From: Lepidostoma basale
Taxonomy: Eukaryota > Arthropoda > Insecta > Trichoptera > Lepidostomatidae
Reading direction: 5' to 3'
Assembly: GCA_022606425.2 (NCBI GenBank)
Contig: JAHDVF020001237.1
Span: forward strand, 827,001-891,000
DNA: 64,000 nucleotides
The position numbers were made by a program, and so were the translations under genes. This document shows, piece after piece, positions 46,301-58,914 of the stretch. Position 1 is the first letter of the stretch; the number at the start of each line of letters is the position of its first letter. The notes beneath the pieces were generated by a model, which made no database searches, was not told where the DNA came from, and saw nothing but the letters and a program-made list of their open reading frames with translations.

Positions 46301-49300
46301 ACTACCTGTTTATTTTTTTTGTATTTTTCAGTCTATGACATTTTATAATTACTATATGTTACTAAGTATTTTGTCGTATATGAATAATGGTATGAAATTT
46401 TACAAATATTTTGGAAATGTTTTGTGTGCCCTTATAAGATACTCGTATTATAAAATGCTTGCTGCATGATCATATTTTTAGGTGGGTAAAATAATAACAG
46501 AAGTTCTTACGTTACACACAAAACTTGTATTTTGGAAATAATTTCTGGTCCCAGAAGATATAACAAGCTGTTGAAACCGGTAGAAGATAAAAATCAAGTG
46601 GATTAAAACTAAATACATATTATAAAGGATTTTTATTATTATTATTATTTTATTACACTTTTCACAAATATATTTCGGATGGTTCTTATTTTCTTCATTG
46701 TACAGTTTTCAACAATAAAATGACACAAAATTATTACTTGTATAATAAATGATAGGGAGTGAAGTTAAATCAAGAAGTAGCAGTAATTGTTATTTAATTA
46801 GGATTGTGGAACACGGAAATTTTACATGTTAATATTAGAAACAACATTGAAAATTAAAAAAGGAAATATTCTAAACAACTAAATAAATTCAATTTGAGCT
46901 CAATATTTGATATGTTCTCATTACCCTACAATCTTAATTAAATTAATAACAATTACCCCAACCTCTAGACTAATCTCCAGATTTGTCAATTATTGTTTAA
47001 ACTAAAGTTAAGTATAAGTAATAATTTTGTAATATTTTATTGTTGAAATTGGTACACTAGAAGATGAAAAGCATCAAAACATATAAGTGAAGAGTGTAAT
47101 AAAGTTTTATGAAAATATTTTTCAAAAGTTATTCAAATAATATATGTTTAATGCTAATTTTTTTTTCTTTTAATTTATAAAATAATGAATGATTTAATTC
47201 TCAATAATCACCACAATGGGTTAAACATATATGGACAACTATTATATTTTTATATAAAAAGTATCAGCAATCCATAAACCGCAGATATTATTAAATGGTT
47301 TATTGAAATTATTAATGACTAGATTAATATTTTTTTATTATTATTGAATCCCATCAGCCGGTTTTTGGTTTACACATATACGTTTTAACTTTTTTTACTA
47401 AACATTTTGGACTTATTTTCAGAACAATGAGTACATTCAGTCGGTCGCTCGCTGCCTCCAAATGATGTTGCGTATTGACGAATACCGCTTTGCCTTCCTT
47501 TCTGTTGACGGCATTTCCACCATTCTGTCAATTCTGTCTTCCAGAGTTAATTTCCAGGTTAGATATTGCACTTGTTTGTATTTATTCATCTTATGCATGG
47601 ATGTCTCTATCTCAAAACATGTAAATGAGTATGTAAAATTGGCTTTCATTAGAAAATAATATTAAATTATATTTGCAAACATTTGTAGGATTCAATTTTA
47701 ACAGAGATCATTTTCTGATATACAAAAAATATGTGCTACTATTTTTTAATAACTTCACATTGTTGTACACTACCGTCATCTACAAATTATCTTAAAAATA
47801 TGTGTTATCAAATTAAAAATCAATAACTATATATAATGTGACATAAATTTTGTTTTTAAAATGTGTGTACATGATAGGTCCAATACCAATTGGTATTCTG
47901 CCTTTGGGTCCTGACATTCCATCCACTTCTGGCTGAGAAAATGAACAAATTCAACGTCATTCCGATTCTGGCCGACATCTTGAGTGACTCTGTGAAAGAA
48001 AAAGTAACTAGAATCGTACTCGCAGTGTTCCGAAACCTCATCGAGAAGCCAGAGGATAATCAGGTTTGATAACATTTAGACTTATTTCGACATTACAGTC
48101 ATGCGTTCTTTAATTATTTAAAAAAAAATTAAGTTAGAAAATGACATTCAGTCCTCTTTTACAAATTTGCATATGTATTCCAATTTAACACATTTAGTAT
48201 TTGAGGGGGAAAAAAACCTGATTGAAACATTTCAAAATTCTTTCCTATAATGTCGAACCACACTATGTATGGGAGTGGTACAGGTTAAACTTTATATTTT
48301 CCATAATGAATCCAACCCTTTTTCACAGTTTCCAATTTTTTACTTATTTTTCTAATTACACTTAATTATTTTCAAGGTGGCGAAGGAACATTGCATTGCT
48401 ATGGTGCAGTGCAAAGTGCTGAAGCAACTCTCCATCCTGGAGCAGAAGAGGTCTGATGACGAGGATATCATGGAGGATGTGGAGTTCCTGAATGAGAGAC
48501 TGCAGGCCTCCATTCAGGACCTGAGCTCCTTCGATGAATACTCCACCGAAGTGAAAAGTGGAAGGTGCATAATGATTCATAATTCTTATTTTGAGCTCAC
48601 ACATTCGAAATTATCTTTGTGAATATGTACAATATTTATTTTATATTGGTCTGCATTTTTGTGTACTAGATCTCTAAAACATTTTAAATGCATTTAGTTT
48701 ATCTATTCCTAATTTATAAACACACTTTGTGATTTGATGTAGTTATATTTATTCAAAGCAGTAAGAGCTGTTTTTTTTTTTCCTTTTCAATTCCACTGCG
48801 GAAGTTCAGTACCTAAAAAATTGGCATGTTCATAAGATAATATTAATGTGTCTCTATATTCAAATTGTTTTTATTAACAATAGAAAAAAAATCTAAGTAA
48901 ACTAATATTTTTTATTTAAAATGTACTGTCGATCACATGAAGGTTTTAAAATGTTGTGGGAAAACTTTTGCTTGAATTATATTTAATTCAAGGTTGGAGT
49001 GGTCTCCTGTCCACAAGTCAGCCAAATTCTGGCGTGAGAATGCCGGGAGGCTGAACGAGAAGAACTACGAACTGCTGCGCACACTTATCCACCACCTCGA
49101 CACCTCCAAGGATCCCCTAGTGCTCTCCGTGGCCTCCTTTGACATCGGTGAATATGTCAGACATTACCCTCGTGGAAAACAGTAAGTTTTTTTTAAACAC
49201 AAATATGATTGCAAACTGTACATTAATTATTTATTGTTTCTTGAACAGTGATGTAAAACTCCATATTAAATAATTAATACGAATGAAAACGTCAATTTTC

Positions 49301-50213
49301 TAGAAGTTTTATTATATTTTATGGGAATGACATGTTTCGCCCTTCTAAGGCATATAATGCCAACATATCATTCCCATAAAATAAATAAAACTTCTAAAAA
49401 ACTGACGTTTTCATTTGTATTATGTACATTAATTATTGGATATTAACAATTTCTTAAAATGATTGAATAAAAATTCTATTAATTGTATAAATATTAAACA
49501 TAAATCAAATATTGAATGTCGGCCATGTGAGGAGTCAGAGAAATCGATGCGCGTGCATGACACGATGTATGAATGTTGAGAAAGCGAGAGAAATATATCA
49601 GGAAAAGTGTGGCAGTTCATTCATTCTGCCTACCCCTTCGGTGAGACTGATGTAAGTATGTTAGTTAATTAAACATTAAATATTCAGGTAAATAAAATTA
49701 TGATTTTATTTTTGTAGAGACAACAACCTTTATTAAATTTTGAATAGGAATTATCAAATATACAAGTATAACTATTTATGATTGCTATTTTTACATATGC
49801 AATTTTATGACTTGGATTATACAATGTTTATGTACCTTTGGAGAAAGTAATATTTGTTTTAAATGTTTATAGTGTGATTGAGCAGCTGGGAGGCAAGCAG
49901 CTGGTGATGCAGTTGTTAGGCCACGAAGATCCCAATGTACGCTATGAGGCCCTCCTTGCTGTGCAAAAACTGATGGTGCACAACTGGTGAGTTCATTTTC
50001 TTAACCATTCAGTCACATGCAAACTGCCACCCGTATAGCTTGGATAAGTTACAAAAAAACAATTGCAATATCTCTCCAATAGCTATAATTTTTAATTTTT
50101 GTTACCATTTTGTGTGTAGGGAATACCTTGGCAAGCAACTGGAAAAAGAACAAACAGGAAACACCGCCACCGGGAAGCTGTCTGGAGGCAGTTCAGTGGG
50201 AGCCAAGGCCTAA
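40366..50213 (+). CDS. ATP6V1H: V-type proton ATPase subunit H (SFD / VhaSFD)
   Basis: Regulatory subunit of the V1 sector; it couples ATP hydrolysis to proton pumping and silences free V1. Ten exons: 40366-40429, 40531-40612, 40864-41053, 43018-43236, 47423-47557, 47878-48063, 48377-48564, 48993-49181, 49873-49986 and 50120-50213. All have GT..AG joins and consistent phase; the sum is 1461 nt, 486 residues (family 470-485). Recognisable blocks: [95 protein letters not shown] and [20 protein letters not shown]; these are HEAT/ARM-like repeats. Exons are GC-rich at third positions against AT-rich introns. Intron 3 holds two LINE-A fragments, intron 4 (4.2 kb) a possible extra exon at 45814-45963, and intron 8 a foldback element plus a LINE-A. 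Poly(A) signal AATAAA at 50272-50277. Confidence 0.97.
41207..41372 (-). mobile_element. LINE-A 3' end fragment in ATP6V1H intron 3
   Basis: CTAACTAACTGACCTTCACG then the CTCCCCGAAGGATTAAGCGG block and ACATTCAATATTTGATTTAT. Diverged and truncated after about 165 bases. Confidence 0.75.
41447..42153 (-). pseudogene. LINE-A endonuclease domain fused to LINE-A 3' tail
   Basis: The minus strand from 42153 is open for 177 codons: [58 protein letters not shown] and [17 protein letters not shown]. This is an APE-type endonuclease with the catalytic TE (CVTE) and GDMNGWVG motifs, RTE-like. At about 41620 it joins the LINE-A 3' terminus and (TTAG)n tail (41447-41460). The rest of the endonuclease and all of the RT are deleted. 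The junction differs from that at 7289 and 18272. Confidence 0.85.
44280..44505 (+). repeat. Dispersed repeat R1 (copy 4), ATP6V1H intron 4
   Basis: AAATCCTCCCTCACCCTCTT, ACATAAGAGGAATAGCCATT, AGAGCTGACCCTCTGTAAGC. Same family and orientation as 3411-3652. Confidence 0.65.
45814..45963 (+). other. Candidate 150-nt cassette exon or inserted coding fragment in ATP6V1H intron 4
   Basis: Strikingly GC-rich third positions in otherwise AT-rich intron. Reading [20 protein letters not shown], then [20 protein letters not shown] and [10 protein letters not shown] gives exactly 50 codons between an AG (45812-45813) and a GT (45964). The phase is 0 at both ends, the same as the flanking ATP6V1H exons 4 and 5, so inclusion would keep frame. 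The donor GTCTGT is weak. I do not recognise the peptide. Alternatives: a fragment of another coding gene copied into the intron, or one exon of a nested gene. Confidence 0.45.
49223..49425. repeat. Foldback element in ATP6V1H intron 8
   Basis: TTGTTTCTTGAACAGTGATG then AATACGAATGAAAACGTCAA..GAATGACATGTTTCGCCC and the inverted copy ending TGACGTTTTCATTTGTATTA. Close to the 8517-8705 copy, with a small central deletion. Confidence 0.75.
49497..49672 (+). mobile_element. LINE-A 3' end fragment in ATP6V1H intron 8
   Basis: Plus orientation: AATATTGAATGTCGGCCATG, AGAAATCGATGCGCGTGCAT, TTCTGCCTACCCCTTCGGTG, short tail GTTAGTTAATT. Confidence 0.8.
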
Positions 50214-51360
50214 CTACGTACTAATCTATATATTTCTATTCTCCGCTGTTTGCAATTATTATTGAATAGTTAATAAAGATAAATAATTGTTTGATGTGAA
50301 ATGATCCTACTGTAAAATATGCACAAGAACTTGTTTGCTGTGTAAGCTACAGAGTAATAGCTTATTTTTTTCTTGCATTATTTAGAAATTTTAACACCTA
50401 CTAATGTGTCTCTTCACTTATTGTGATGTTTACATATTTTTTGTTATAAACATCTTATGTTCTTGAATATAACTTTTTATCTAATTATTACTTAAATTTT
50501 ATTATTTGGGAAAATTAATCACAAATTGGCTATTCTCTTATCTCATTCTACATTCCAAATTTAGTATTGACCATTTCATAAAAATAATACACTTAAAAGG
50601 TTTCATAATATTTATTTGATATGTATTCAAAATGTATATAAAATCGTTATTAAAAATATAATGTCTATAAAGTCACTTGATCAACAATCTTAGTGCTCTA
50701 TGTCTTGTCATGTAATTCAAATATGTTGTATTGTGGAACAACGAAGCCACTTTTCATTTTATTTACACTCTTGTAAGGACATTTTAATATTATCGTATGT
50801 AATATTGTCGTGAAAGTATTTAATATGACAAATACATATTTCTAATTGTACATAGATAACTTCCCTCCAGAACATTACTTATTTGTGTGTAAAAGTGTGT
50901 GAATGTACATATTATGTTCAATCTTAAGCTAACACATTAATTTCTGTATTTCCATCAGTGGCTACATGTATATTCGACATTGTGTATATTATTAAAAGCA
51001 AGGTGTAATGTATATTTTAATGTAAACATTCATATGTGCTTGATAGTATTATAAATTTAGATTGTTAAAAATTGTTAAAAAATAGAAATTTAATAAATGA
51101 ATGTTCAGTTACAAAATCGTTCTTCTTTATTAAACGTTGTCCTTATTGAAAATTTTGCAAAGAAATATTTTGAAAGTTGAGGTAGCTTTTTTGAAATTAA
51201 GCTGGATAATAAACTAAAAACATTTCACAAATATATTTTTTTACATACTGTTTAAACAGCAAATTGGGTTTATTCACGATTTAAAATATTTGACATAATT
51301 TTTTTATTTTTTGTGTGCTGTGAAACATGCATTTAAATATTCATTAGATTTTTTTTTCAA

Positions 51361-54300
51361 TCATCTTGACATTACTCCTTTCCTCCATTTTGGAATGCCC
51401 CTGAAAATTAAAGTATATTTAAATATCTACATATTGTATTAAATAATTGAGAGAAACCCCTATAGAAAATAACATAAAAAGAAATATCTTCATAACTTAC
51501 AGCTTTTGTAGAACGTCCACATCAGATTTGGTAGGTAAATTGAATGTGTCTGTTGAAACACATTTTTTGACCCTCTGACACCATTGTTCTGTCGGCTTGT
51601 CATATTGTTTGGAAAGTCCCTTGCTATTACGGCAATAATTTTTCCTCGATACGTCAATTATGTCACAAGATTTAGTTTTTCTCAGATTTTTAATTTTGTC
51701 TTTTTTACCATTCATGATAATTTGATCCCTTTGCCTATTTAAAAATCCCGTTAGTTTGCTTTACATATTAAATATGGCATAAATACAATATTCCATGTTA
51801 CAACAATGTTTACCTGTATTCTTTGATTTTTTTGTTAGCTGCCAATGACAATCTTTCTTTTTCTCTCATGGATTGTTCCTCTTCCTTCAAAAGATTACTC
51901 TCCATTTCTTGTTTCCTCGCTTCTGTCCATTTCAATATGTCTTCTTTATTTAATTTCCTCTCATATTGCTTTATTGATTGAATTTCTCTCTGTGTTAAAA
52001 CGTCATTAACCTATAGATTGTTCAAATTACTATTAATAATGACTCAAAGAAAAATTACTTTCTTTCATATGATTAATTATGAGATAAATATAAATGATCC
52101 TTATATTTGTATTCTTTCTAAGAATCAACCAGATGTTGATTTTGTAATACCTAGGATAAAAAACATTTTAAAAGTTCATAAGACAATATATCGGCTGCCA
52201 GAATCCATACAGATGCTAACAGATTTGAAGATGTAACCTGAATTATTCCATGTAATTTGTAATACATTAAATATTTTATTGTAACATTACATACACGATG
52301 ATCTTCTGCAAGTTTCTTCTCTAGCTCTTTCTTCCTTTTCCATATTTCAAGTGAACTACCAACATTTGAATAGTTCACTCTGGTATCTCCGCTACTATAC
52401 TTTTCTTTGGCTGTGGTTTTTTGATATCTGTGTGCTTCTCTTAAAGCTTTCCACACATCAAGGGATTTGGATTGCGAATCTTTCAGGTGTCTGTACTCTA
52501 GATACCAGTTGCAGTGAGCCATAATCTCTTCCTCCGATATATCTATTAATTTTGAAATAATTTGAAAAATAATACAAGAAAAATATTAATAAAAGTTATG
52601 CAATTTTTAATAGTTTCTTATGAGTTTTGTTAAGATAATGTACCTGGAAGAAATTTCTGCATGGCTCTTACTAACTTTGCGCTGTTTTGTTCGCTGCTGG
52701 AAGCACTGTTCTTCATTTTATTGTATTGAAGGCAACATTTGATAAAGATGTTGTGCTCCACCTCCCCCCAGCCCCCAGTATGGCCGCCAGTCTTTTGTAA
52801 AAAGTTTTGGAATCTTTGTATATCCTATTCACAAAAGTGATATTTACAATTAATTATTGAAACAAGTACATATACATGTAGTATATGTTTTGAAAATACA
52901 CAATATGTTAACAAATGCCCCCCGGGTTTAACTGCTACACAGAGATTTGTGATATTAACATGCTGCTATATTTTCTGTAAATATATTGTTTCATTTAAAT
53001 ATCAAAAGCATTACATTTCAACACACAATGAAGATACAAATTTTACATATTTATTTAAAAGAAAAAAATAAATCATAAGATAGATCGTGTATTCCCGAGG
53101 CAACCCTCACTATTACAAAATATGTCAACCTCCGAAGCAATCTGGTTAAGGAAAAATATTGCTTTACCCAGAAGCATAACCATGGCAGGTCGGTTCTGCA
53201 CCGAGGCAAATAAAACAATATTTGTAGTCTTTGACGAACATAATTATCAGGCCTACATTAGACCCACATTACTCAAGATATTCAAGTTACATATTTGGCT
53301 GCCAATCAATTGAAAGAAGTGAACCCCTTAGTGTATATGATTGGTAGCTTAACAGGTCTAATAAGAAGTCAGTTGGAAACAGACATGGACCATAGGTTGC
53401 GAGTAACTAAGGAATCACGATGATACACTTTTATCACAGGAAATGTAGGCCATAATGAAACATGACAATACATAATATGATTCTCACAATGTTTATTAAA
53501 TTTAAATAAGAAAATATAGATAAATTTAAATATTCTGATTAGCGGAATTTTAAACATAAGATTTATTAAATTTTAAGTATAGTATCTAAAAAAGTTTTAC
53601 TGTACTAATAGTTTTATAAATACCTCATTTTCTATTGTTGAAAATTTTCTTGCAATTTTTACAGGGCTTGGTTTTGATGATACAAAATTTTTTTTTTGTA
53701 CTTGACACCCATCACTATTTAAAATTTTATCTGACATCTTTATCTACAATATAAAACAATTTATATTTTAAATGTATGCCTACAAACTACTCAACGCAAT
53801 AGGTTTGTTGAAAATCTATATTATTCGTATGATGGCAGTCTTATGGCAGTCTGGCAATCTTGGCCTGATAGTGAAAATGACAATTTATGTTTTCAAATAC
53901 TTTAAGTATTTCAACATAATCCTCTTTAATATTAATTCATTTGATCCAATGGTGTTCCGGTGCCATTATCTCATCTCTGGTGTTACTCAGGAAGTGCCGG
54001 AAAGTATCCATCTACGGATGCAATATTCTTGATTGGATGAAAAATATTGACATTTTACAAATAGAAATATGAAGGAGCCAAATCAGTAGAATAGAGTAAA
54101 TGTTCCAGCACTTCATTGTACAAATCCCTCAAATTTTCCATCGCCAGACATTTTTGTGGGCAAGTACATTGTCCGAAGATGCATTTTTGTTCTGGTAGCC
54201 AGATCGATTATTGAAATCAGTTTGTGTCAACTACACCGACTGTTGATTCGATTCTGCTGTGAATCCATGTTACATCCATTGTCTCGTATCGATGCAAAAA

Positions 54301-56679
54301 AATATTCTTAGTTTTCATTAAACACACCAAGTATCGATGTTATTAAAATAAACAAAAGTTGTTTAAAAATAGAAGAACTGAAAATTCTATAAATGATATG
54401 AAATATTCACGACACGTGTTTCGTCTTATGAGGACATCTTCGAATGGAATTGGAATTCTATACACTTAATCATACATCGATTAATACACCAAGTATCCTT
54501 GGAAACGTGCTTAATGTAACCTATACTTCATTTTAATACTCCTATAGTATTAGCAATTTCACACACATTCGTATGTTGATCTTTCAAAATCATATTGTTG
54601 TTTTTTTTTTGATAATTCGCAGTATTATTGCACTCTTCGGACATTCTTCACGTGGATCGTCTTGGATGATTTCAGGGCCATGGTAAAACTCGGCCACCCA
54701 TTTTTTCATGTTGGAAATTGATAAAAAGTCATCATACGTATTTTAGATTCTCAAATTATTTTCCTTCTTTTACGTAAATTTTTATTGCTCAGTTTTTTCA
54801 ATATCTATATAAGCTGTCATGATGTAAAGAGCGATTCAACAAAATAATAATAATAATAATAATAAGCACCGCATTTGATCCAAATGACTGCCTACAGCCA
54901 ACTACTAGCTGGAATGACTTTAATTAACAAATATGAATGAAAACATCTATCTTCTAGTTTTATTATGTTTTAGATGGAATGACATGTTTCGCCCTTCTTC
55001 TTATCCCTCTCCTATCGGAGATTGGACAACATCATGGCTATTTTCACTTTTGATACAGCAGCTCTAAACAGGGATGTCGTGCTCCAACTTAAGCATTCTC
55101 GAGGTTTTTAATCCAGAATTTTTTTCTGCTTGCGACTAAGCCAGGATGATATTGGGCATCAGGCATGCGATAGAGTCGGGTGGAGAAGGTTCCTTGAGGC
55201 CCTATGCACCACGGAAGTGTGACAGGACAAAAAGAAGAAGAAGATGCAGCACTTTGTGTTTATCGTTTCCCATAAGGTGCCCGAAGAAAAACATTATTAA
55301 ATACATAACTTTTTAGAATACCTACTCAAATTTAAATTATACTTAACCTGTTCCATTAGCTCTCTTTCATTTTTTTGAAGTCTCATGGTCTCTTTTTCAA
55401 TAAACAACTTTAATTCTGTTAATTGATTCTCTAAAGTTATCAGAGTCCTTTTGTAAAATTCTACATCTGTAATTAAATTCACATACATACTTTCATAAAA
55501 TGAAAATATTCTACTGCAATGTTTTAAGGAACACACCAGGTGAAAATAATTAAATCTTATAAGCAATGACGTTTATCACATAGAAGCCCAGAAGTCCGGC
55601 TTGCGTAAGAAAATTTGAATCAAAACCCCCAAATCTAAGCAATCGTGTATAAACCAACAACCCACCAAATCACCTTCCAACAATTTTCCCATCAGACGTA
55701 AGAGGAATAGCCACAAGAGCTGAACCTCTGTAACTCAGAAGAGGTTTCGATTCAAAATATCTTACGCAAGCTGGGCTTCTGGGCTTCTATGGGAGTACCG
55801 CCACCGCTTATAAGATGTTAAATTGTTTTGGTTTTTAAACAGTTTTCTTTGAAACTGTATATCGATGTTGCATTTAATGATATGTTCATGGTTGTTTTAG
55901 AATATTATCATTATTGATATTTGAAGTCCTTTTTAAAATATCAGTCATAAAAATCATATAGACAGAGTGGATTGTAAATGGATAACTTTAAATATATATA
56001 CAAATATTAAGTTGATTTTCATACCAAGAGTTTTTATTCTCTCCTGTGACAAAACATTTTCCATGAGAATTTCCAAGGAATCTTTCACTGAAGCACATTT
56101 TTGATTTAAGTAGTTTAAATCTTCATTTCTGTATGAATAAATAGAAAAATATTAATTAACAATCATAGAATCTCAAAAAGTAGGAAATGCTAAAAATAGT
56201 TGGACTTTCATCATCTCTGTGTAACCTTTAGCAGCACTATAATTCATTATTTGATTTTTGTATACCATTTTTTTTCTTCCTGTAATTATATTGTTTGTTC
56301 ATACACTCTCTGAATAATTTTTAAATAAGCTATTTTTGTATAAATTGACAACCTTTGCGGCAAAATGGCAAGAGATATCACTGCCACACCCAAGGTCCCG
56401 TCCCGATTTACCCCATTCATTTACACAAAAATATCAACTGTCATTTTTTCTTGTAGATGACTTTTAAAAGTACTCATGGATGAATTATAATACTTACCTT
56501 TTGTATTCAAGATCAGCAACATAATTACTTAAATCATCACATTTGATATTTTTTTGAGCAGCAAAGACACTACTGTTCAAAATATTCTCTTGTGTTCTTA
56601 ATTTTGTCTGTAATGTGTGAAATTTTATTAAATATTCTGTAGATTTTGCAGTTTTACTCATTTTTAAGGGATCATCCAT
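51361..56679 (-). CDS. CCDC112: Coiled-coil protein, CCDC112 homologue
   Basis: Vertebrate CCDC112 is a centriolar-satellite/cilium-linked coiled-coil protein; the role here is inferred. Nine exons: 56679-56498, 56128-56025, 55466-55348, 53743-53624, 52824-52644, 52542-52295, 52010-51814, 51734-51501 and 51400-51361. All splice sites and phases agree; 474 residues. Diagnostic blocks: FLQKTGGHTGGWGEVEHNIF (exon 5), EEEIMAHCNWYLEYRHL and SLDVWKALREAHRY (exon 6), charged coiled coil EARKQEMESNLLKEEEQSMR (exon 7), and the C-terminus GIPKWRKGVMSR, like the family's IP-x-WR end. The start chosen is MDDPLKMSK; a 4-codon upstream ORF (ATG 56708, stop TAG) precedes it. Intron 3 carries a mariner remnant, LINE ends and a foldback element. 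The first exon and promoter are duplicated at 63374-64000. Poly(A) signal AATAAA at 51274-51269. Confidence 0.88.
54070..54740 (-). pseudogene. mariner transposase remnant
   Basis: Minus-strand pieces in several frames: NMKKWVAEFYHGPEIIQDDP and REECPKSA (N-terminal HTH linker, near 54620-54720), then ENLRDLYNEVLEHLLYSTDL and APSYF (near 54080-54170), which match the mariner KWVxxF..DDPRxGRP and YSPDLAPSD blocks. Frameshifts and missing segments make it dead. Inside CCDC112 intron 3. Confidence 0.75.
54844..54866 (+). repeat. (AAT)n microsatellite
   Basis: Eight consecutive AAT units within CCDC112 intron 3. Confidence 0.9.
54925..55275. mobile_element. Foldback element interrupted by LINE 3' ends
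   Basis: GAATGACATGTTTCGCCCTT (foldback core) is broken by a minus-oriented LINE-type end (CTTCTTATCCCTCTCCTATC) and a plus-oriented one ending RVGWRRFLEAL..., AAAAAGAAGAAGAAGATG. Two LINE ends facing apart suggest either two insertions or an inverted insertion. Confidence 0.5.
55600..55760 (+). repeat. Dispersed repeat R1 (copy 5), CCDC112 intron 2
   Basis: ACGTAAGAGGAATAGCCACA, AGAGCTGAACCTCTGTAACT. It is bracketed by an inverted pair: AGAAGCCCAGAAGTCCGGCT (about 55581) and AAGCTGGGCTTCTGGGCTTC (about 55769). Confidence 0.65.
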
Positions 56680-57124
56680 TTTTAATATCACAACTATGGA
56701 AGACACATTTAACTGGGATTGACAGTAGAGATAGCTTGGTTGCTATACATATTTTTAACACGTTTTGGTTGCCATGCATCAAATTATTTATTGTCAATAT
56801 TATTACCATAGTAACCGGTCTTGATCCATTGAAGGTAAAGAGAGCTTGGTTACTAGACACATTTTTACAGTTTTCTTTGCATTAAATTACATATTGTTAA
56901 TATTATTACCATGGTTACCGGTAACCACGGTCTTGCCTGAAAAAAAATGCAGAATTATTTTTATAAGTGACTAATTTATTGTTTCTTGAATAATGATGTA
57001 AAACATTTTTCAATAGGTTTTATTATATTTTAACCCTTATGTATGGAAGCGAAGCATGGAACTGGCAGAAGAAGGATGAGAACAGAATAAATGCGGTAGA
57101 GATGAGGTCCCTAAGACGTATGTG
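56538..57124 (-). repeat. Segmental duplication, copy 1 (CCDC112 first exon and promoter)
   Basis: Aligns with 63374-64000 with about three base changes by eye, plus a 9-bp indel in the coding part and a 31-bp indel upstream. It covers most of exon 1, the upstream ORF, the promoter, a foldback fragment and part of a LINE-A. The true end lies beyond the window. Confidence 0.95.
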
Positions 57125-57476
57125 TGGTAGAACGATGTACGACAGAATCTCAAATGCTGATATAAGAAAGGAATGTAGAGCAGAAGAAGGTATTATGAAC
57201 AAAATTATGAAAGGATCGCTGCGTTGGTTCGGATGGAGAAAGAATGGTTAAGAAAGTATACATTAATGATGTAAATAGAGTTCAGAGTCGAGGTAGGCCG
57301 AGAAAAAAATGGCATGACCAAATTAACCAAAATTTAAAGGTTGGTCATGCTAGAAGTCAGAAGAATTGACGTGCGTGTATGACTCGTATGAATGTGGAGA
57401 AAGCTAGAGAGGCGTGTCACGATAGAGTAGTGTGGCTGCCTGCTTACCTCTGAAACAGCATGATGGTTTGTTTGTT
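57033..57476 (+). mobile_element. LINE-A insertion with 16-bp target duplication
   Basis: The frame from 57039 reads MYGSEAWNWQKKDENRINAV, RSLRRMCGRTMYDRISNADI, MNKIMKGSLRWFGW, then decays. The tail is GGTTTGTTTGTT rather than (TTAG)n. Flanked by GTTTTATTATATTTTA at 57017-57032 and 57477-57492; the target was a foldback element. Confidence 0.85.
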
Positions 57477-57639
57477 GTTTTATTATATTTTATGAGAGTG
57501 ACATGTTTCACATGCCAGAGATATCAGGTTACCTCAACTTTGGAAATTTCCGCAAATTCCTATTTTGCACCGCCCAGAATAACTCCTCCACGCTTCGAAC
57601 TTGAAATGTATATGTTTTAAATCTTTGTATGATAGTTTC

Positions 57640-57790
57640 CAATGAAAGCGTTAAGAAAAAAATAATGAATGGATTAATAAGATGGTTTGAACACATGGAA
57701 AGAAAAAATTGTAAAGACAATACATGTAACGATATGGATAGAACTTGAAATCGAGGTAGACAGAAGAAAACATGGCACAATCATATCATT
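57640..57790 (+). mobile_element. Decayed LINE-A fragment
   Basis: AAAATAATGAATGGATTAAT and GATGGTTTGAACACATGGAA correspond to the MNKIMKGSLRWFGHME block of the other copies; heavily mutated. Confidence 0.5.
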
Positions 57791-57819
57791 CATAATTTTT
57801 TCCATTTATAACATCTATT

Positions 57820-58400
57820 AATTGATGGTCAATGGAGTAGCCATCAATAATATCAGATATGCAGATGACACTGTTCTTATTGCGGACAGTTTAAAAGACC
57901 TTTAAGAACCGCTTGATAAAATTGACTCCGCTGGTGAACGTTTTTGTTTGAACATTAATGTGAACAAAACTAAAATGATCCAAATGTCCATCTTGCACTA
58001 AAGAGTGTTGGTATCGAGAAGGTGAAACAGTTCAGGTACTTGGGAAACATCATTACTGAGAAATTGGACCCTGACACTGAGATAAAATGCAGAATAGAAG
58101 CAGCACGAACAGCTTTTAATAAAATGAAAAACCTTTTTTGTGACCTAAATATAAACCTAAAGCTGAGACAAAGAATGGTCAAAAGTTGTGTATGATCGGT
58201 CTTACTTTACATTATATAGGCGTGGACTCTTAAAGTTTATATAATAAAGCACATTGAAACATTTGAAATGTGGATCCACCGTAGAATGGTAAGATCTTGG
58301 ACCGATATGATAACAAACGCTGATGTATTAAGTAGAGCCAATGCAAATAGAGAACTGTTCACCACTGTTAAGCGATTCTCAGAGCCCTGGGGTTCTGCAA
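57820..58400 (+). pseudogene. Non-LTR reverse transcriptase palm fragment (YADD box)
   Basis: The plus strand reads GVAINNIRYADDTVLIADSL, a stop, LDKIDSAGERFCLNINVNKT KM, a frameshift, then VKQFRYLGNIITEKLDPDTE and AARTAFNKMKNLFCDLNINL. YADD is the RT catalytic box. This is the only copy in the window that includes it. Several stops; not functional. Confidence 0.85.
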
Positions 58401-58914
58401 GGCCTTTTGGAGGCTCCACCACAACAAGCGGCATAATAAATCTATAATAATGTTACGATTAAAAACTGCAAACAAAACAATTTAGCTTGTACAAGTAGGT
58501 ATGTGGCGACTCAATATTCGTCACTGCAGCGAGTTTATGATTTTCATTAAATTATTATAATTAAATAATGAACATAAAACCAGGTTTTGCATATTTTAGG
58601 GCTCCGTAAAATGTTTTATGTTTCAAAAGGGTTCAATCGCCAAAAAAGTTTGAAAATAACTTCTCCAGAGCATTGAAACCATTGTACTCCAAGAGGAATA
58701 ATTTCTTCTGAATTTGAGATACTGCGATAATCTGTGTCATTTATACTGTGACAAATAAATAAACAAAATTATTTATCAATTTTTTATATTACATTGAAAA
58801 AATTAATGATACAGTTACTGTGACATATAAGCATTTTAGCACATATATTCACCCAAGAACAGCAGATTATATGAGATTTTATACAACTTCCGGTAACATC
58901 TATAGAGCTAAATA

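Noticed and set aside
53122..53313. 63-codon frame starting MSTSEAIWLRKN that recalls a Copia RNase H/integrase-tail motif
   Set aside because: Only a few residues match, no further Copia domains or LTRs nearby, and it lies in a CCDC112 intron.
56680..56706. Nine extra residues before MDDPLKM in CCDC112 (and 63525-63551 in the RING gene)
   Set aside because: They would need a GTG start; the ATG at 56679 / 63524 is the first in-frame ATG.
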